Source: Hydractinia symbiolongicarpus
Taxonomy: Eukaryota > Cnidaria > Hydrozoa > Anthoathecata > Hydractiniidae
DNA length: 64,000 bases
Assembly (NCBI RefSeq): GCF_029227915.1
Contig: NC_079884.1
Coordinates: 27,778,001-27,842,000 of the forward strand
Direction: 5' to 3'
Shown here piece by piece: positions 1 through 12,284 of the stretch. Positions within the stretch are counted from its first letter, which is position 1, and each line of letters starts with the position of its first letter. Under the pieces are notes generated by a model, which was not told the origin of the DNA, ran no database searches, and saw nothing but the letters and a program-made list of their open reading frames with translations. The translations under genes and the position numbers were made by a program.

Positions 1-411
1 TAAAAAAATTAAGATAAATAAGTCATTCTTTACTGTGGGACCAATCCTAGCCGTTAGTTCGCGCTGAAGAAATAGAGACAGTTGCAAAAACTGCATTTCA
101 TTGACTTTCTAACGGTGTCAATCCGTTTAAGTTACAAGGGTTGCGTCACATATTCGTACCAACATGTATTTAGTGATTTTTTCCAATATTTCTAAGTTGT
201 ATTGCTTTTAACAGTGAAACGATTGACTGTAGGACTTAATTGAACTGATTTTGGCCTTTGACCTTATAAATGTTATAAAGGAGACATTTTGACTACAAGA
301 GGTAACATTCTTCTTAATTTGAAATGATTGCTGGAACTCAGTGATTACACTTGGTGCTGTGGTAGCGCTTCATTTAAAAAGTTAGATAAATAAGTCATTT
401 CTACTGTGGGA

Positions 412-784
412 CCAATCCTAGCCGTTAGCGCGCGCTGAAGATATACAGACAGTTTCAAAATCTCCATTTCATTGACTTTCTAACGATGTCAATACGTTTG
501 AGTTACAACGGTTGCATCACACATTCGTACCAACATGTATTTATTGATGTTTTTCCGATATTACTAAGTTGAATCGCTTTCAACAGTGCAACGATTGACT
601 GTGGGAATTAATTGAACTGATGTTGGACTTTGACCTTATAAATGTTATAAAGGAGACATTTTGACTACAAGAAGTAACATTCTTCTTAATTTGACAGGAT
701 TGCTGGAACTCAGTGATTACACTGGGCGCTGTGGTAGCGCTTTATTTAAAAATTAAGTTAAGTAAGTCATTTTTTACTGTGGGA
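412..784. repeat. Representative full-length satellite monomer (373 bp)
   Basis: One monomer measured from ccaatcctagcc to the next occurrence of the same landmark. It contains, in order, a GCGCGC core, the hairpin-capable AGTTTcaaa region, CAACGGTTG, the ttcgtaccaacatg landmark, a dyad region around acagtg...gactgt, a CCTTATAAATG stretch and the cttcttaatttgac tract. I count 13 CpG dinucleotides in this AT-rich unit. The choice of phase is arbitrary because the array is continuous. Confidence 0.9.
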
Positions 785-3384
785 CCAATCCTAGCCGTTT
801 TCGCGCGCTGAAGAAATAGAGACAGTTTCAAAAACTACATTTCATTGACTTTTTAACGGTGTCATACCGTTTGAGTTACAACGGTTGCGTCACATATTCG
901 TACCAACATGTATTTAGTGATTTTCTTCCGATATTACTAAGTTGTATTGCGTTTAACATTGAAACGATTGACTGTGGGAATTAATTGAGCTGTGTTTGGA
1001 CTGTGACCTTTTTAATGTGATAAATGAGCCAATTGATCTCCAAGGAATAACATTCTTCTTAATTTGAAATGATTGCTGGAATTCAGCGATTACATTAGGC
1101 TATGTCGTAGCGCTTTATTTAAAAACTTAGATAAATCAGTCGCGCAGAATATATAGGAACAGTTTCAAAGACTACATTTCATTAACTTTTTAGCGGTATA
1201 ATTCCGTTTGAGTTACAACGATTGCGTCACATATTCGTACCAACATGTATTTAGCGATAGTATTCGGATATTACTAGGTTGCATCGCTTTTAACAGTGAA
1301 ACGTTTGACTGGGGGATTTAATTGAACTGCTCTCGGACTTTGACCTTATAAAGGTGATAAATGAGCCAGTTTGACTACAAGAACTAACAGTCTTCTTAAT
1401 TTGACATCATTGCTGGAACTCAGCGATTACACTGGGCGCTATGGTAGCGCTTTGTTAAAAAAATTAAGATAAATAAGTCATTCTTTACTGTGGGACCAAT
1501 CCTAGCCGTTAGTTCGCGCTGAAGAAATAGAGACAGTTGCAAAAACTGCATTTCATTGACTTTCTAACGGTGTCAATCCGTCTGGGTTACAACAGTTGCG
1601 TCACATATTCGTACCAACATGTATTTAGAGATTTTTTCCAATATTACTAAATTGTATTGCTTTGAACAGTGAAACGATTGACTGTGGGAATAAATTGAAC
1701 TGATTCTGGACTGTGACTTTATAAATGTCATAAATGAGACAATTGGTATCCAAGGAATAACTTCCTTCTTAATTTGACGTGAGTGCTGGAATTCAGCGAT
1801 TACATTAGGCTCTGTCGTAGCGATTTATTTAAAAACTTAGATAAATAAGTCTTTTCTTACTGTGGAACCAATCCTGGCCGTTAGCACGCACTGAATAAAT
1901 AGGAACAGTTTCAAAGACTACATTTCATTGAGATTCTAGCGGTATAAATCCGTTTGAGTTACAACGGTTGCGTCACATATTCGTACCAACATGTATTTAG
2001 CCATAGTATTCGGATATTACTAGGTTGCATCGCTTTTAACAGTGAAACGTTTGACTGTGGGACTTAATTTAACTGATTTTGGACTTTGACATTATAAATG
2101 TGATAAATGAGCCAATTTGACTACAAGAAATAACAGTCTTCTTAATTTGACATCATTGCTGGAACTCAGCGATTACACTGGGCGCTGTGGTAGCGCTTTG
2201 TTAAAAAAGTTAAGATAAATAAGTCATTCTTTACTGTGGGACCAATCCTAGCCGTTAGTTCGCGCTGAAGAAATAGAGACAGTTGCAAAAACTGCATTTC
2301 ATTGACTTTCTAACGGTGTCAATCCGTTTAAGTTACAAGGGTTGCGTCACATATTCGTACCAACATGTATTTAGTGATTTTTTCCAATATTTCTAAGTTG
2401 TATTGCTTTTAACAGTGAAACGATTGACTGTGGGAATTAATTGAACTGATTTTGGACTGTGACCTTTTAACTGTGATAAATGAGCCAATTGGTCTCCACG
2501 GAATAACATTCTTCTTAATTTGACATGATTGCTGGAATTCAGCGATTACATTAGGCTATGTCGTAGCGCTTTATTTACAAACTTAGATAAATAAGTCGCG
2601 CAGAAAAAATAGGAACTGTTTCAAAGACTACATTTCATTGAATTTTTAGCGGCATAAATCCGTTTGAGTTACAACGGTTGCGTCACATACTCGTACCAAC
2701 ATGTATTTAGCGATAGTATTCGGATATTACTAGGTTGCATCGCTTTTAACAGTGAAACGTTTGACTGGGGGATTTAATTGAACTGCTCTTGGACGTTGAC
2801 CTTATAAAGGTGATAAATGAGCCAGTTTGACTACCAGAAATAACAGTCTTCTTAATTTGACATGATTGCTGGAACTAAGTGATTACACTGGGCGCTGTGG
2901 TAGCGTTTTCTTTAAAAATTAAGTTAAGTAAGCCATTTTTTACTGTGGGACCAATCCTAACCGTTATCGCGCGCTGAAGAAATAGAGACAGTATCCAAAA
3001 CTACATTTCATTGACTTTCTAGCGGTGTCAATCCGTTTGAGTTACAACGGTTGCGTCACATATTCGTACCAACATGTATTTTGTGATTTTCTTCCGATAT
3101 TACTAAGTTGTATTGCTTTTAACAGTGAAACGATTGACTGTGGGAATTAATTGAACTGATTTTGGACTGTGACCGCATAAATGTGATAAATGAGCCAATT
3201 GGTCTCCAATGAATAACATTCTTCTTAATTTGACATGATTGCTGGAATTCAGCGATTACATTAGGCTATGTCGTAGCGCTTTATTTAAAAACTTAGATTA
3301 ATAAGTCGCGCAGAATAAATAGGAACTGTTTCAAAGACTACATTTCATTGACTTTTTAGCGGCATAAATCGGTTTGAGTTACAA

Positions 3385-3392
3385 CGGTTGCA
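3385..3392. other. 57-bp deletion junction inside a monomer
   Basis: Here cggttg runs directly into catcgc. In the long-range copy at 44162-44223 the two are separated by a further 57 bp, and GGTTG flanks the missing segment on both sides. The junction therefore looks like a deletion between 5-bp direct repeats in this copy. It also accounts for the change of long-range offset from 40776 to 40833. Confidence 0.8.
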
Positions 3393-3430
3393 TCGCTTTT
3401 GACAGTGAAACGTTTGACTGGGGGATTTAA

Positions 3431-3448
3431 TTGAACTGAGTTACAACG
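3431..3448. other. Half-monomer fusion junction (first of a recurring set)
   Basis: The text ttaattgaactgagttacaa joins the late-monomer landmark ttaattgaactga directly to the early-monomer landmark gagttacaacgg, so most of one monomer is skipped. The same junction recurs near 6950, 44263, 48603, 50405, 52288, 58080 and 60825. It also spans the LINE insertion (24450-24455 joined to 29216 onward). The downstream part always carries the variant cgtccccacatg, so all copies descend from one event. Confidence 0.85.
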
Positions 3449-3840
3449 GTTGCGTCACATATTCGTCCCCACATGTATTTAGCGATATTTTTCTGATATT
3501 ACTAGGTTGCCTCGCTTTTAACAGTGAAACGATTGACTGTGGGACTTAATTGAACTAACTTTGGACTGTGACCTGATAAATGTGATAAATGAGCCAGTTT
3601 GACTACAAGAAATAACATTCTTCTTAATTTGACATGATTGCTGGAACTAAGTGATTACACTGGGCGCTGTGGTAGCGTTTTATTTAAAAATTAAGTTAAG
3701 TAAGTCATTTTTTACTGTGGGACCAATCTTAGCCGTTATCGCGCGCTGAAGAAATAGAGACAGTATCAAAAACTACATTTCATTGACTTTCTAACGGTGT
3801 CAATCCGTTTGAGTTACAACGGTTGCGTCACATATTCGTA

Positions 3841-3870
3841 CCAACAGAATATATAGCGCAGAATATATAG
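3841..3870. other. Truncated-monomer junction with duplicated agaatatata
   Basis: A monomer stops after cgtaccaac and is joined to agaatatatagcgc, followed by agaatatatagg of a short-class monomer. The agaatatata decamer is thus present twice, 14 bp apart. The same junction appears near 7371, 29635, 31240, 44685, 47700, 49016, 56690 and 58493, nine sites in all. One rearrangement has been spread with larger repeat units. Confidence 0.85.
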
Positions 3871-6800
3871 GAACAGTTTCAAAGACTACATTTCATTGTC
3901 TTTTTAGCGGTATAATTCCGTTTGAGTTACAACGGTTGCGTCACATATTCGTACCAACATGTATTTAGCGATAGTATTCGGATATTACTAGGTTGCATCG
4001 TTTTTAACAGTGAAACGTTTGACTGGGGGATTTAATTGAACTGCTCTTAAACTTTGACCTTATAAAGGTGATAAATGAGCCAGTTTGACTACAATAAATA
4101 ACAGTCTTCTTAATTTGACATGATTGCTGGAACTCAGCGATTACACTGGTCGCTGTAGTAGCGTTTTGTTGAAAAAATTAAGATAAATAAGTCATTCTTT
4201 ACTGTGGGACCAATCCTAGCCGTTATCGCGCGCTGAAGAAATAGAGACAGTTTCAAAAACTACATTTCATTGACTTTCTAACGGCGTCAATCCGTTTGAG
4301 TTACAACGGTTGCGTCACATATTCGTACCAACATGTATTTAGTGATTTTTTCCAATATTACTAAGTTGTATTGCTTTTAACAGTGAAACGATTGACTGTG
4401 GGAATTAATTGAGCTGATTCTGGACTGTGACTTTATAAATGTCATAAATGAGCCAATTGGTCTCCAAGGAATAACTTTCTTCTTAATTTGACGTGAGTGC
4501 TGGAATTCAGCGATTACATTAGGCTCTGTGGTAGCGCTTTATTAAAAAATTATATAAATAAGTCTTTTCTTACTGTGGGACCAATCCTGGCCGTTATCGT
4601 GCGCTGAAGAAATAGAGACAGTATCAAAAACTACATTTCATTGACTTTCTAACGGTGTCAATCCGTTTGAGTTACAACGGTTGCGTCACATATTCGTACC
4701 AACATGTATTTAGTGATTTTCTTCCGATATTACTAAGTTGTATTGCTTTTAACAGTGAAACGATTGACTGTGGGAATTAATTGAACTAATTTTGGACTGT
4801 GACTATTTAACTGTGATAAATGAGCCAATTGGTCTCCAAGGAATAACATTCTTCTTAATTTGACATGATTGCTGGAATTCAGCGATTACATTAGGCTATG
4901 TCGTAGCGCTTTATTTACAAACTTAGATAAATAAGTCGCGCAGAATAAATAGGAACTGTTTCAAAGACTACATTTCATTGACTTTTTAGCGGCATAAATC
5001 CGTTTGAGTTACAACGGTTGCGTCACATACTCGTACCAACATGTATTTAGCGATAGTATTCGGATATTACTAGGTTGCATCGCTTTTAACAGTGAAACGT
5101 TTGACTGGGGGGTTTAATTGAACTGCTCTTGGACTTTGACCTTATAAAGGTGATAAATGAGCCAGTTTTACTACAAGAAATAACAGTCTTCTTAATTTGA
5201 CATGATTGCTGGAACTAAGTGATTACACTGGGCGCTGTGGTAGCGTTTTATTTAAAAATTAAGTTAAGTAAGTCATTTTTTACTGTGGGACCAATCCTAG
5301 CCGTTATCGCGCGCTGAAGAAATAGAGACAGTATCAAAAACTACATTTCATTGACTTTCTAACGGTGTCAATCCGTTTGAGTTACAACGGTTGCGTCACA
5401 TATTCGTACCAACATGTATTTAGTGATTTTCTTCCGATATTACTAAGTTGTATTGCTTTTAACAGTGAAACGATTGACTGTGGGAATTAATTGAACTGAT
5501 TTTGGACTGTGACCTCATAAATGTGATAAATGAGCCAATTGGTCTCCAAGGAATAACATTCTTCTTAATTTGACATGATTGCTGGAATTCAGCGATTACA
5601 TTAGGCTATGTCGTAGCGATTTATTTAAAAACTTAGATAAATAAGTCTTTTCTTACTGTGGAACCAATCCTGGCCGTTAGTACGCGCTGAATAAATAGGA
5701 ACAGTTTCAAAGACTACATTTCATTGACATTCTAGCGGTATAAATCCGTTTGAGTTACAACAGTTGCGTCACATATTCGTACCAACATGTATTTAGGGAT
5801 AGTATTCGGATATTACCAGTTTGCATCGATTTTAACATTGAAACGTTTGACTGTGGGACATAATTGAACTGATTTTGGACTTTGACCTTTTAAATGTGAT
5901 AAATGAGTCAGTTTGACTACAAGAAATAACATTCTTCTTAATTTGACATGATTGCTGGAACTCAGCGATTACACTGGGCGCTGTGGTAGAGCTTTGTTAA
6001 AATAATTAAGATAAATAAGTCTTTCGTTACTGTGGGACCAATCCTAGCCGTTAGTTCGCGCTGAAAAAAGAGAGACAGTCTCAAAAACTACATTTCACTG
6101 ACTTTCTAACGCTGTCAATCCGTTTGAGTTACAACGGTTGTGTCACATATTCGTACCAACATGTATTTAGTGATTTTTTCAAATATATTACTAAGTTGTA
6201 TTGCTTTCAACAGTGAAACGATTGACTGTGGGAATTAATTGAACTGATTCTGGACTGTGACTTTGTGAATGTGATAAATGAGCCAATTGGTCTCCAAGGA
6301 ATAACTTTCTTCCTAATTTGACGTGAGAGCTGGAATTCAGCGATTACATTAGGCTCTGTTGTAGCGCTTTATTTAAAACCTTAGATAAATAAGTCGCGCA
6401 GAATGAATAGGAACTGTTTCAAAGACTACATTTCATTGACTTTTTAGCGGCATAAATCCGTTTGAGTTACAACGGTTGCGTCACATACTCGTACCAACAT
6501 GTATTTAGCGATAGTATTCGGATATTACTAGGTTGCATCGCTTTTAACAGTGAAACGTTTGACTGGGGGATTTAATTGAACTGCTCTTGGACTTTGACCT
6601 TATAAAGGTGATAAATGAGCCAGTTTGACTACCAGAAATAACAGTCTTCTTAATTTGACATGATTGCTGGAACTAAGTGATTACACTGGGCGCTGTGGTA
6701 GCGTTTTATTTAAAAATTAAGTTAAGTAAGTCATTTTTTACTGTGGGACCAATCCTAGCCGTTATCGCGCGCTGAAGAAATAGAGACAGTATCAAAAACT

Positions 6801-7889
6801 ACATTTCATTGACTTTCTAACGGTGTCAATCCGTTTGAGTTACAACGGTTGCGTCACATACTCGTATCAACATGTATTTAGCGATAGTATTCGGATATTA
6901 CTAGGTTGCATCGCTTTTAACAGTGAAACGTTTGACTGGGGGATTTAATTGAACTGAGTTACAACGGTTGCGTCACATATTCGTCCCCACATGTATTTAG
7001 CGATATTTTTCTGATATTACTAGGTTGCATCGCTTTTAACAGTGAAACGATTGACTGTGGGACTTAATTGAACTAACTTTGGACTGTGACCTGATAAATG
7101 TGTTAAATGAGCCAGTTTGATTACAAGAAATAACATTCTTCTTAATTTGACATGATTGCTGGAACTAAGTGATTACACTGGGCGCTGTGGTAGCGTTTTA
7201 TTTAAAAATTAAGTTAAGTAAGTCATATTTTACTGTGGGACCAATCCTAGCCGTTATCGCGCGCTGAAGAAATAGAGACAGTATCAAAAACTACATTTCA
7301 TTGACTTTCTAACGGTGTCAATCCGTTTGAGTTACAACGGTTGCGTCACATATTCGTACCAACAGAATATATAGCGCAGAATATATAGGAACAGTTTCAA
7401 AGACTACATTTCATTGTCTTTTTAGCGGTATAATTCCGTTTGAGTTACAACGGTTGCGTCACATATTCGTACCAACATGTATTTAGCGATAGGATTCGGA
7501 TATTACTAGGTTGCATCGTTTTTAACAGTAAAACGTTTGACTGGGGGATTTAATTGAACTGCTCTTGGACTTTGACCTTCTAAAGGTGATAAATGAGCCA
7601 GTTTGACTACCAGAAATAACAGTCTTCTTAATTTGACATGATTGCTGGAACTAAGTGATTACACTGGGCGCTGTGGTAGCGTTTTATTTAAAAATTAAGT
7701 TAAGTAAGTCATTTTTTACTGTGGGACCAATCCTAGCCGTTATCGGGCGCTGAAGAAATAGAGACAGTATCAAAAACTACATTTCATTGACTTTTTAACG
7801 GTGTCAATCCGTTTGAGTTACAACGGTTGCGTCACATATTCGTACCAACATGTATTTAGTGATTTTCTTCTGATATTACTAAGTTGTAT

Positions 7890-10800
7890 TGCTTTTAACA
7901 GTGAAACGATTGACTGTGGAACTTAATTGAACTAACTTGGGACTGTGACCATATAAATGTGATAAATGAGCCAACTAGACTCCAAGAAATAACATTCTTC
8001 TAAATTTGACATGATTGCCGGAACTCAGCGATTACACTGGGCGCTGTGGTAGCGCTTTATTTAAAAATTAAAATAAATCATTCATTTTTACTGTGGGACC
8101 AATCCTAGCCGTTAGCACGCGCTGAATAAATAGGAACAGTTTCAAAGACTACATTTCATTGACTTTCTAGCGGTATAAATCCATTTGAGTTACAACGGTT
8201 GCGTCACATATTCGTACCAACATGTATTTAGCGATAGTATTTGGATATTACTAGTTTGCATCGATTTTAACAGTGAAACGTTTGACTGTTGGACACAGTT
8301 GAACTGATTTTGGACTTTGACCTTATAAATGTGATAAATGAGCCAGTTTGAATACAAGAAATAACATTCTTCTTAATTTGACATGATTGTGGGAACTCAA
8401 CGGTTGCACAGGACCCTGTGGTAGCGATTCATTTAAAAATTTAGATAAATAAGTCATTTCTACTGTGGGACCAATCCTAGCCGTTAGCGTGTGCTGAAGA
8501 TATAGAGACAGTTTCAAAATCTCCATTTTATTGACTTTCTAACGGTCTAAATTCGTTTGAGTTACAACGGTTGCGTCACACATTCGTACCAACATGTATT
8601 TAGTGATTTTTTTCGGATATTCCTAAGTTGTACCGCTTTTAACAGTCAAACGATTGACTGTGGGACTTAATTGAACTGATTTCGGACTTTGACCTTATAA
8701 ATGTTATAAATAAGTCATTTTGACTACAAGAAGTAACATTCGTCTTAATTTGACATGATTGCTGGAACTCAGCGATTACACTGGGCGCTGTGGTAACGCT
8801 TTATTTAAAAATTATGATAAATAAATCATTTTTTACTGTGGGACCAATCCTAGCCGTTATCGCGCGCTGAAAAATTAGAGACAGTTTCAAAAGCTACATT
8901 TCATTGATTTTCTAACGGTGTCAATCCGTTTGAGTTACAACGGTTGCGTCACACATTCGTACCAACATGTATTTCGTGATTTTTTTTTGATATTACTAAG
9001 TTGTATCGTTTCAACAGTGAAACGATTGACTGTGGGACCTAATTGAACTGATTTTGGACTTTGACCTTGTAAATGTGATAAATGAGCCAATTGGTCTCCA
9101 AGAAATAACTTTCTTCTTAATTTGACGTGAGTGCTGGAATTCAGCGATTACATTAGGCTCTGTCGTAGCGCTTTATTAAAAACTTAGATAAATTAGTCTT
9201 TTCTTACTGTTTGACCAATCCTGGCCGTTAGCACGCGCTGAATATATAGGAACAGTTTCAAAGACTACATTTCATTGACTTTCTAGCGGTATAAATCCGT
9301 TTGAGTTACAACAGTTGCGTCACATATTCGTACCAACATGTATTTAGCGATAGTGTTCGGATATTACTAGTTTGCATCGATTTTAACAGTGAAACGATTG
9401 ACTGTGGGACTTAATTGAACTGATTTTGGACTTTGACCTTATAAATGTGATAAATGAGTCATTTTGACTACAAGAAATAACATTCTTCTTAATTTGACAT
9501 GATTCCTGGAACTCAGCGATTACACTGGGCGCTGTGGTAACGCTTTATTTAAAAATTAAGATAAATAAGTCATTTTTTACTGTGGGACCAATCCTAGCCG
9601 TTATCGCGAGCTGAAGAAGTAGAGACAGTTTCAAAAACTACATTTCATTGATTTTTAAACGGGGTCAATCCGTTTGAGTTACAACGGTTGCGTCACATAT
9701 TCGTACCAACATGTATTTAGTGATTTTCTTCCGATATTACTAAGTTGCATCGCTTTTAACATGGAAACGATTGACTGTGGGACTTAAGTGAACTGATTTT
9801 GGACCTTGACCTTATAAATGTTATAAGTGAGAAAAATGGACTCCAAGAAATAACATTCTTCTTAATTTGACATGATTGCTGGAACTCAGCGATTACACTG
9901 GGCGCTGTGGTAACGCTTTATTTGAAAATTAAGATAAATAAGTCATTTTATACTGTGGGACCAATCCTAGCCGTTATCGCGCGCTGAAGAAGTAGAGACA
10001 GTTTCAAAAACTACATTTCATTGATTTTCTAACGGGGTCAATCCGTTTGAGTTACAAGGGTTGCGTCACATATTCGTACCAAGATGTATTTAGTGATTTT
10101 CTTCCGATATTACTAAGTTGCATCGCTTTTAACAGTGAAACGACTGACTGTGGGACTTAATTGAACTGATTTTGGCCTTTGACCTTATAAATGTGATAAA
10201 TGAGTCACTTTGACTACAAGAGATAACATTCTTCTTAATTTGACATGATTGCTGGAACTCAGCGATTACACTGGGCGCTGTGGTAACGCTTTATTTAAAA
10301 ACTAAGATAAGTAAGTCATTTTTTACTGTGGGACTAATCCTAGCCGTTAGCGCGCGCTGTAGACATAGAGACAGTTTCAAAAACTCCATTTCATTGACTT
10401 TCTAACGGTTTCGATCCGTTTGAGTTACAACGGTTGCGTCACACATTCGTACGAACATGTATTTAGTGATTTTTTTCGGACATTCCTAAGTTGTATCGCT
10501 TTGAACAGTGAAACGATTGACTGTAAGACTTAATTGAACTGATTTTGGACTTTGACCTTATAAATGTGATAAATGAGTCATTTTGACTACAAGAAATAAC
10601 ATTCTTTTTAGTTTGACATGATTGTGGGAACTCAGCGGTTGCACAGGACCCTGCGGTAGCGATACAATTAAAAATTTAGATAAATAAGTCATTTTTACTT
10701 TGGGACCAATCCTAGCCGTTAGCGCGCGCTGAAGATATAGAGACAGTTTCAAAAACTCCATTTCATTGACTTTCTAACGGTATCAATGCGCTTCAGTTAC

Positions 10801-12284
10801 AACAGTTGCGTCACATATTCGTACCAGCATGTATTTAGCGATATTTATCTCATATTACTAGGTTGCATCGCTTTTACCAGTGAAACGATTCACTGTGGGA
10901 CTTAATTGAACTGATTTTGGACTGTGACCTTGTAAATGTGATAAATGAGACATTTTGACTACAAGAAGTAACATGTTTCTTAATTTGACATGATTGCTGG
11001 AACTCAGTGATTACAATGGTCGCTGTGGTAGCGCTTTGTATAAAAATTAAGATAAATAAGTCATTTTTTACTGTGGGACCAATCCTAGCCGTTATCGCGC
11101 GCTGAAGAAATAGAGACAGTTTCAAAAACTACATTTCATTCACTTTCTAACGGTGTCAATCCGTTTGTGGTACAACGGTTGCGTCACATATTCGAACCAG
11201 CATGTATTTAGTGATTTTCTTCCGATATTACTAAGTTGCATCGCTTTTAACAGTGAAACGATTGACTGTGGGACTTAATTGAACTGATTTTGGACTTTGA
11301 CCTTATAAATGTTATAAGTGAGACAATTGGACTCCAAGAAATAACATTCTTCTTAATTTGACATGATTGTGGGAACTTAGCTGTTCCACAGGACCCTGTG
11401 GTAGCGATTCATTTAAAAATTTAGATAAATAAGTCATTTTTACTGTGGGACCAGTCCTAGCCGTTAGCGCGCGCTGAAGATATAGAGACAGTTTCAAAAA
11501 CTCCATTTCATTGACTTTCTAACGGTGTCAATCCGTTTGAGTTACAACGGTTGCGTCACACATTCGTACGAACATGTATGTAGTGATTTTTTTCGGATAT
11601 TCCTAAGTTGTATCGCTTTGAACAGTGAAACGATTGACTGTGGGACTTAATTGAACTAATTTTGGACTTTGACCTTATAAATGTGATAAATGAGTCATTT
11701 TGACTACAAGAAATAACATTCTTCTTAATTTGACATGATTCCTGGAACTCAGCGATTACACTGGGCGCTGTGGTAACGCTTTATTTAAAAATTAAGATAA
11801 ATAAGTCATTTTATACTGTGGGACCAATCCTAGCCGTTACGCGCGCTGTAGACATAGAGACAGTTTCAAAAAATCCATTTCATTGACTTTCTAAAGGTGT
11901 CAATCCGTTTGAGTTACAACGGTTGCGTCACACATTCGTACGAACATGTATTTAGTGATTTTTTTCGGATATTCCTAAGTTGTATCGCTTTGAACAGTGA
12001 AACGATTGACTGTGGGACTTAATTGAACTGATTTTGGACTTTGACCTTATAAATGTGATAAATGAGTCATTTTGACTACAAGAAATAACATTCTTCTTAA
12101 TTTGACATAATTGTTGGAACTCAGCGATTACACTGGGCGCTGTGGTAACGCTTTATTTAAAAATTAAGATAAGCAAGTCATTTTTTACTGTGGGACCAAT
12201 CCTAGCCCTTATCGCGAGCTGAAGAAGTAGAGACAGTTTCAAAAATTACATTTCATTGATTTTCAAAGGGGGTCAATCCGTTTG
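7890..12284. repeat. Satellite block B (first copy, unexpanded part)
   Basis: Full-length monomers with their own variant set (ctccatttcattgac, gtacgaacatg, gattgtgggaactcagcgg, ggtaacgc). Diagnostic positions match the right arm at an offset of 23876-23877, for example 8323 with 32200, 10874 with 34750 and 11312 with 35188. The 36-bp-shorter class, frequent in block A, was not seen in this part. No gene is seen. Confidence 0.8.

Larger units (their letters stand above)
270..6950. repeat. Satellite block A (first copy)
   Basis: This segment mixes full-length monomers with the 36-bp-shorter class and with truncated or fused monomers. It has a long-range copy in the right arm: diagnostic variants at 302, 361, 1141 and 6001 recur at 41078, 41137, 41917 and 46834. 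The offset is 40776, rising to 40833 after a 57-bp deletion near 3391 in this copy. Positions 1 to about 270 belong to a different monomer type (ttagttcgcgc, gcaaaaactgcat) and form a hybrid with this block. No gene is seen. Confidence 0.8.

Noticed and set aside
540-556. CENP-B-box-like sequence attcgtaccaacatgta in every monomer
   Set aside because: It matches the TTCGnnnnA half of the CENP-B box, but the CGGG half reads ATGT, so only 6 of 9 essential bases fit. It is noted as a resemblance, not a site.
300-660. TATA-like CCTTATAAATG and TTGCGTCAC (CRE/ATF-like) in each monomer as promoters
   Set aside because: Short AT-rich and bZIP-like matches are expected by chance in a 370-bp unit. 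No transcript unit is associated with them, so there is no support for promoter function.
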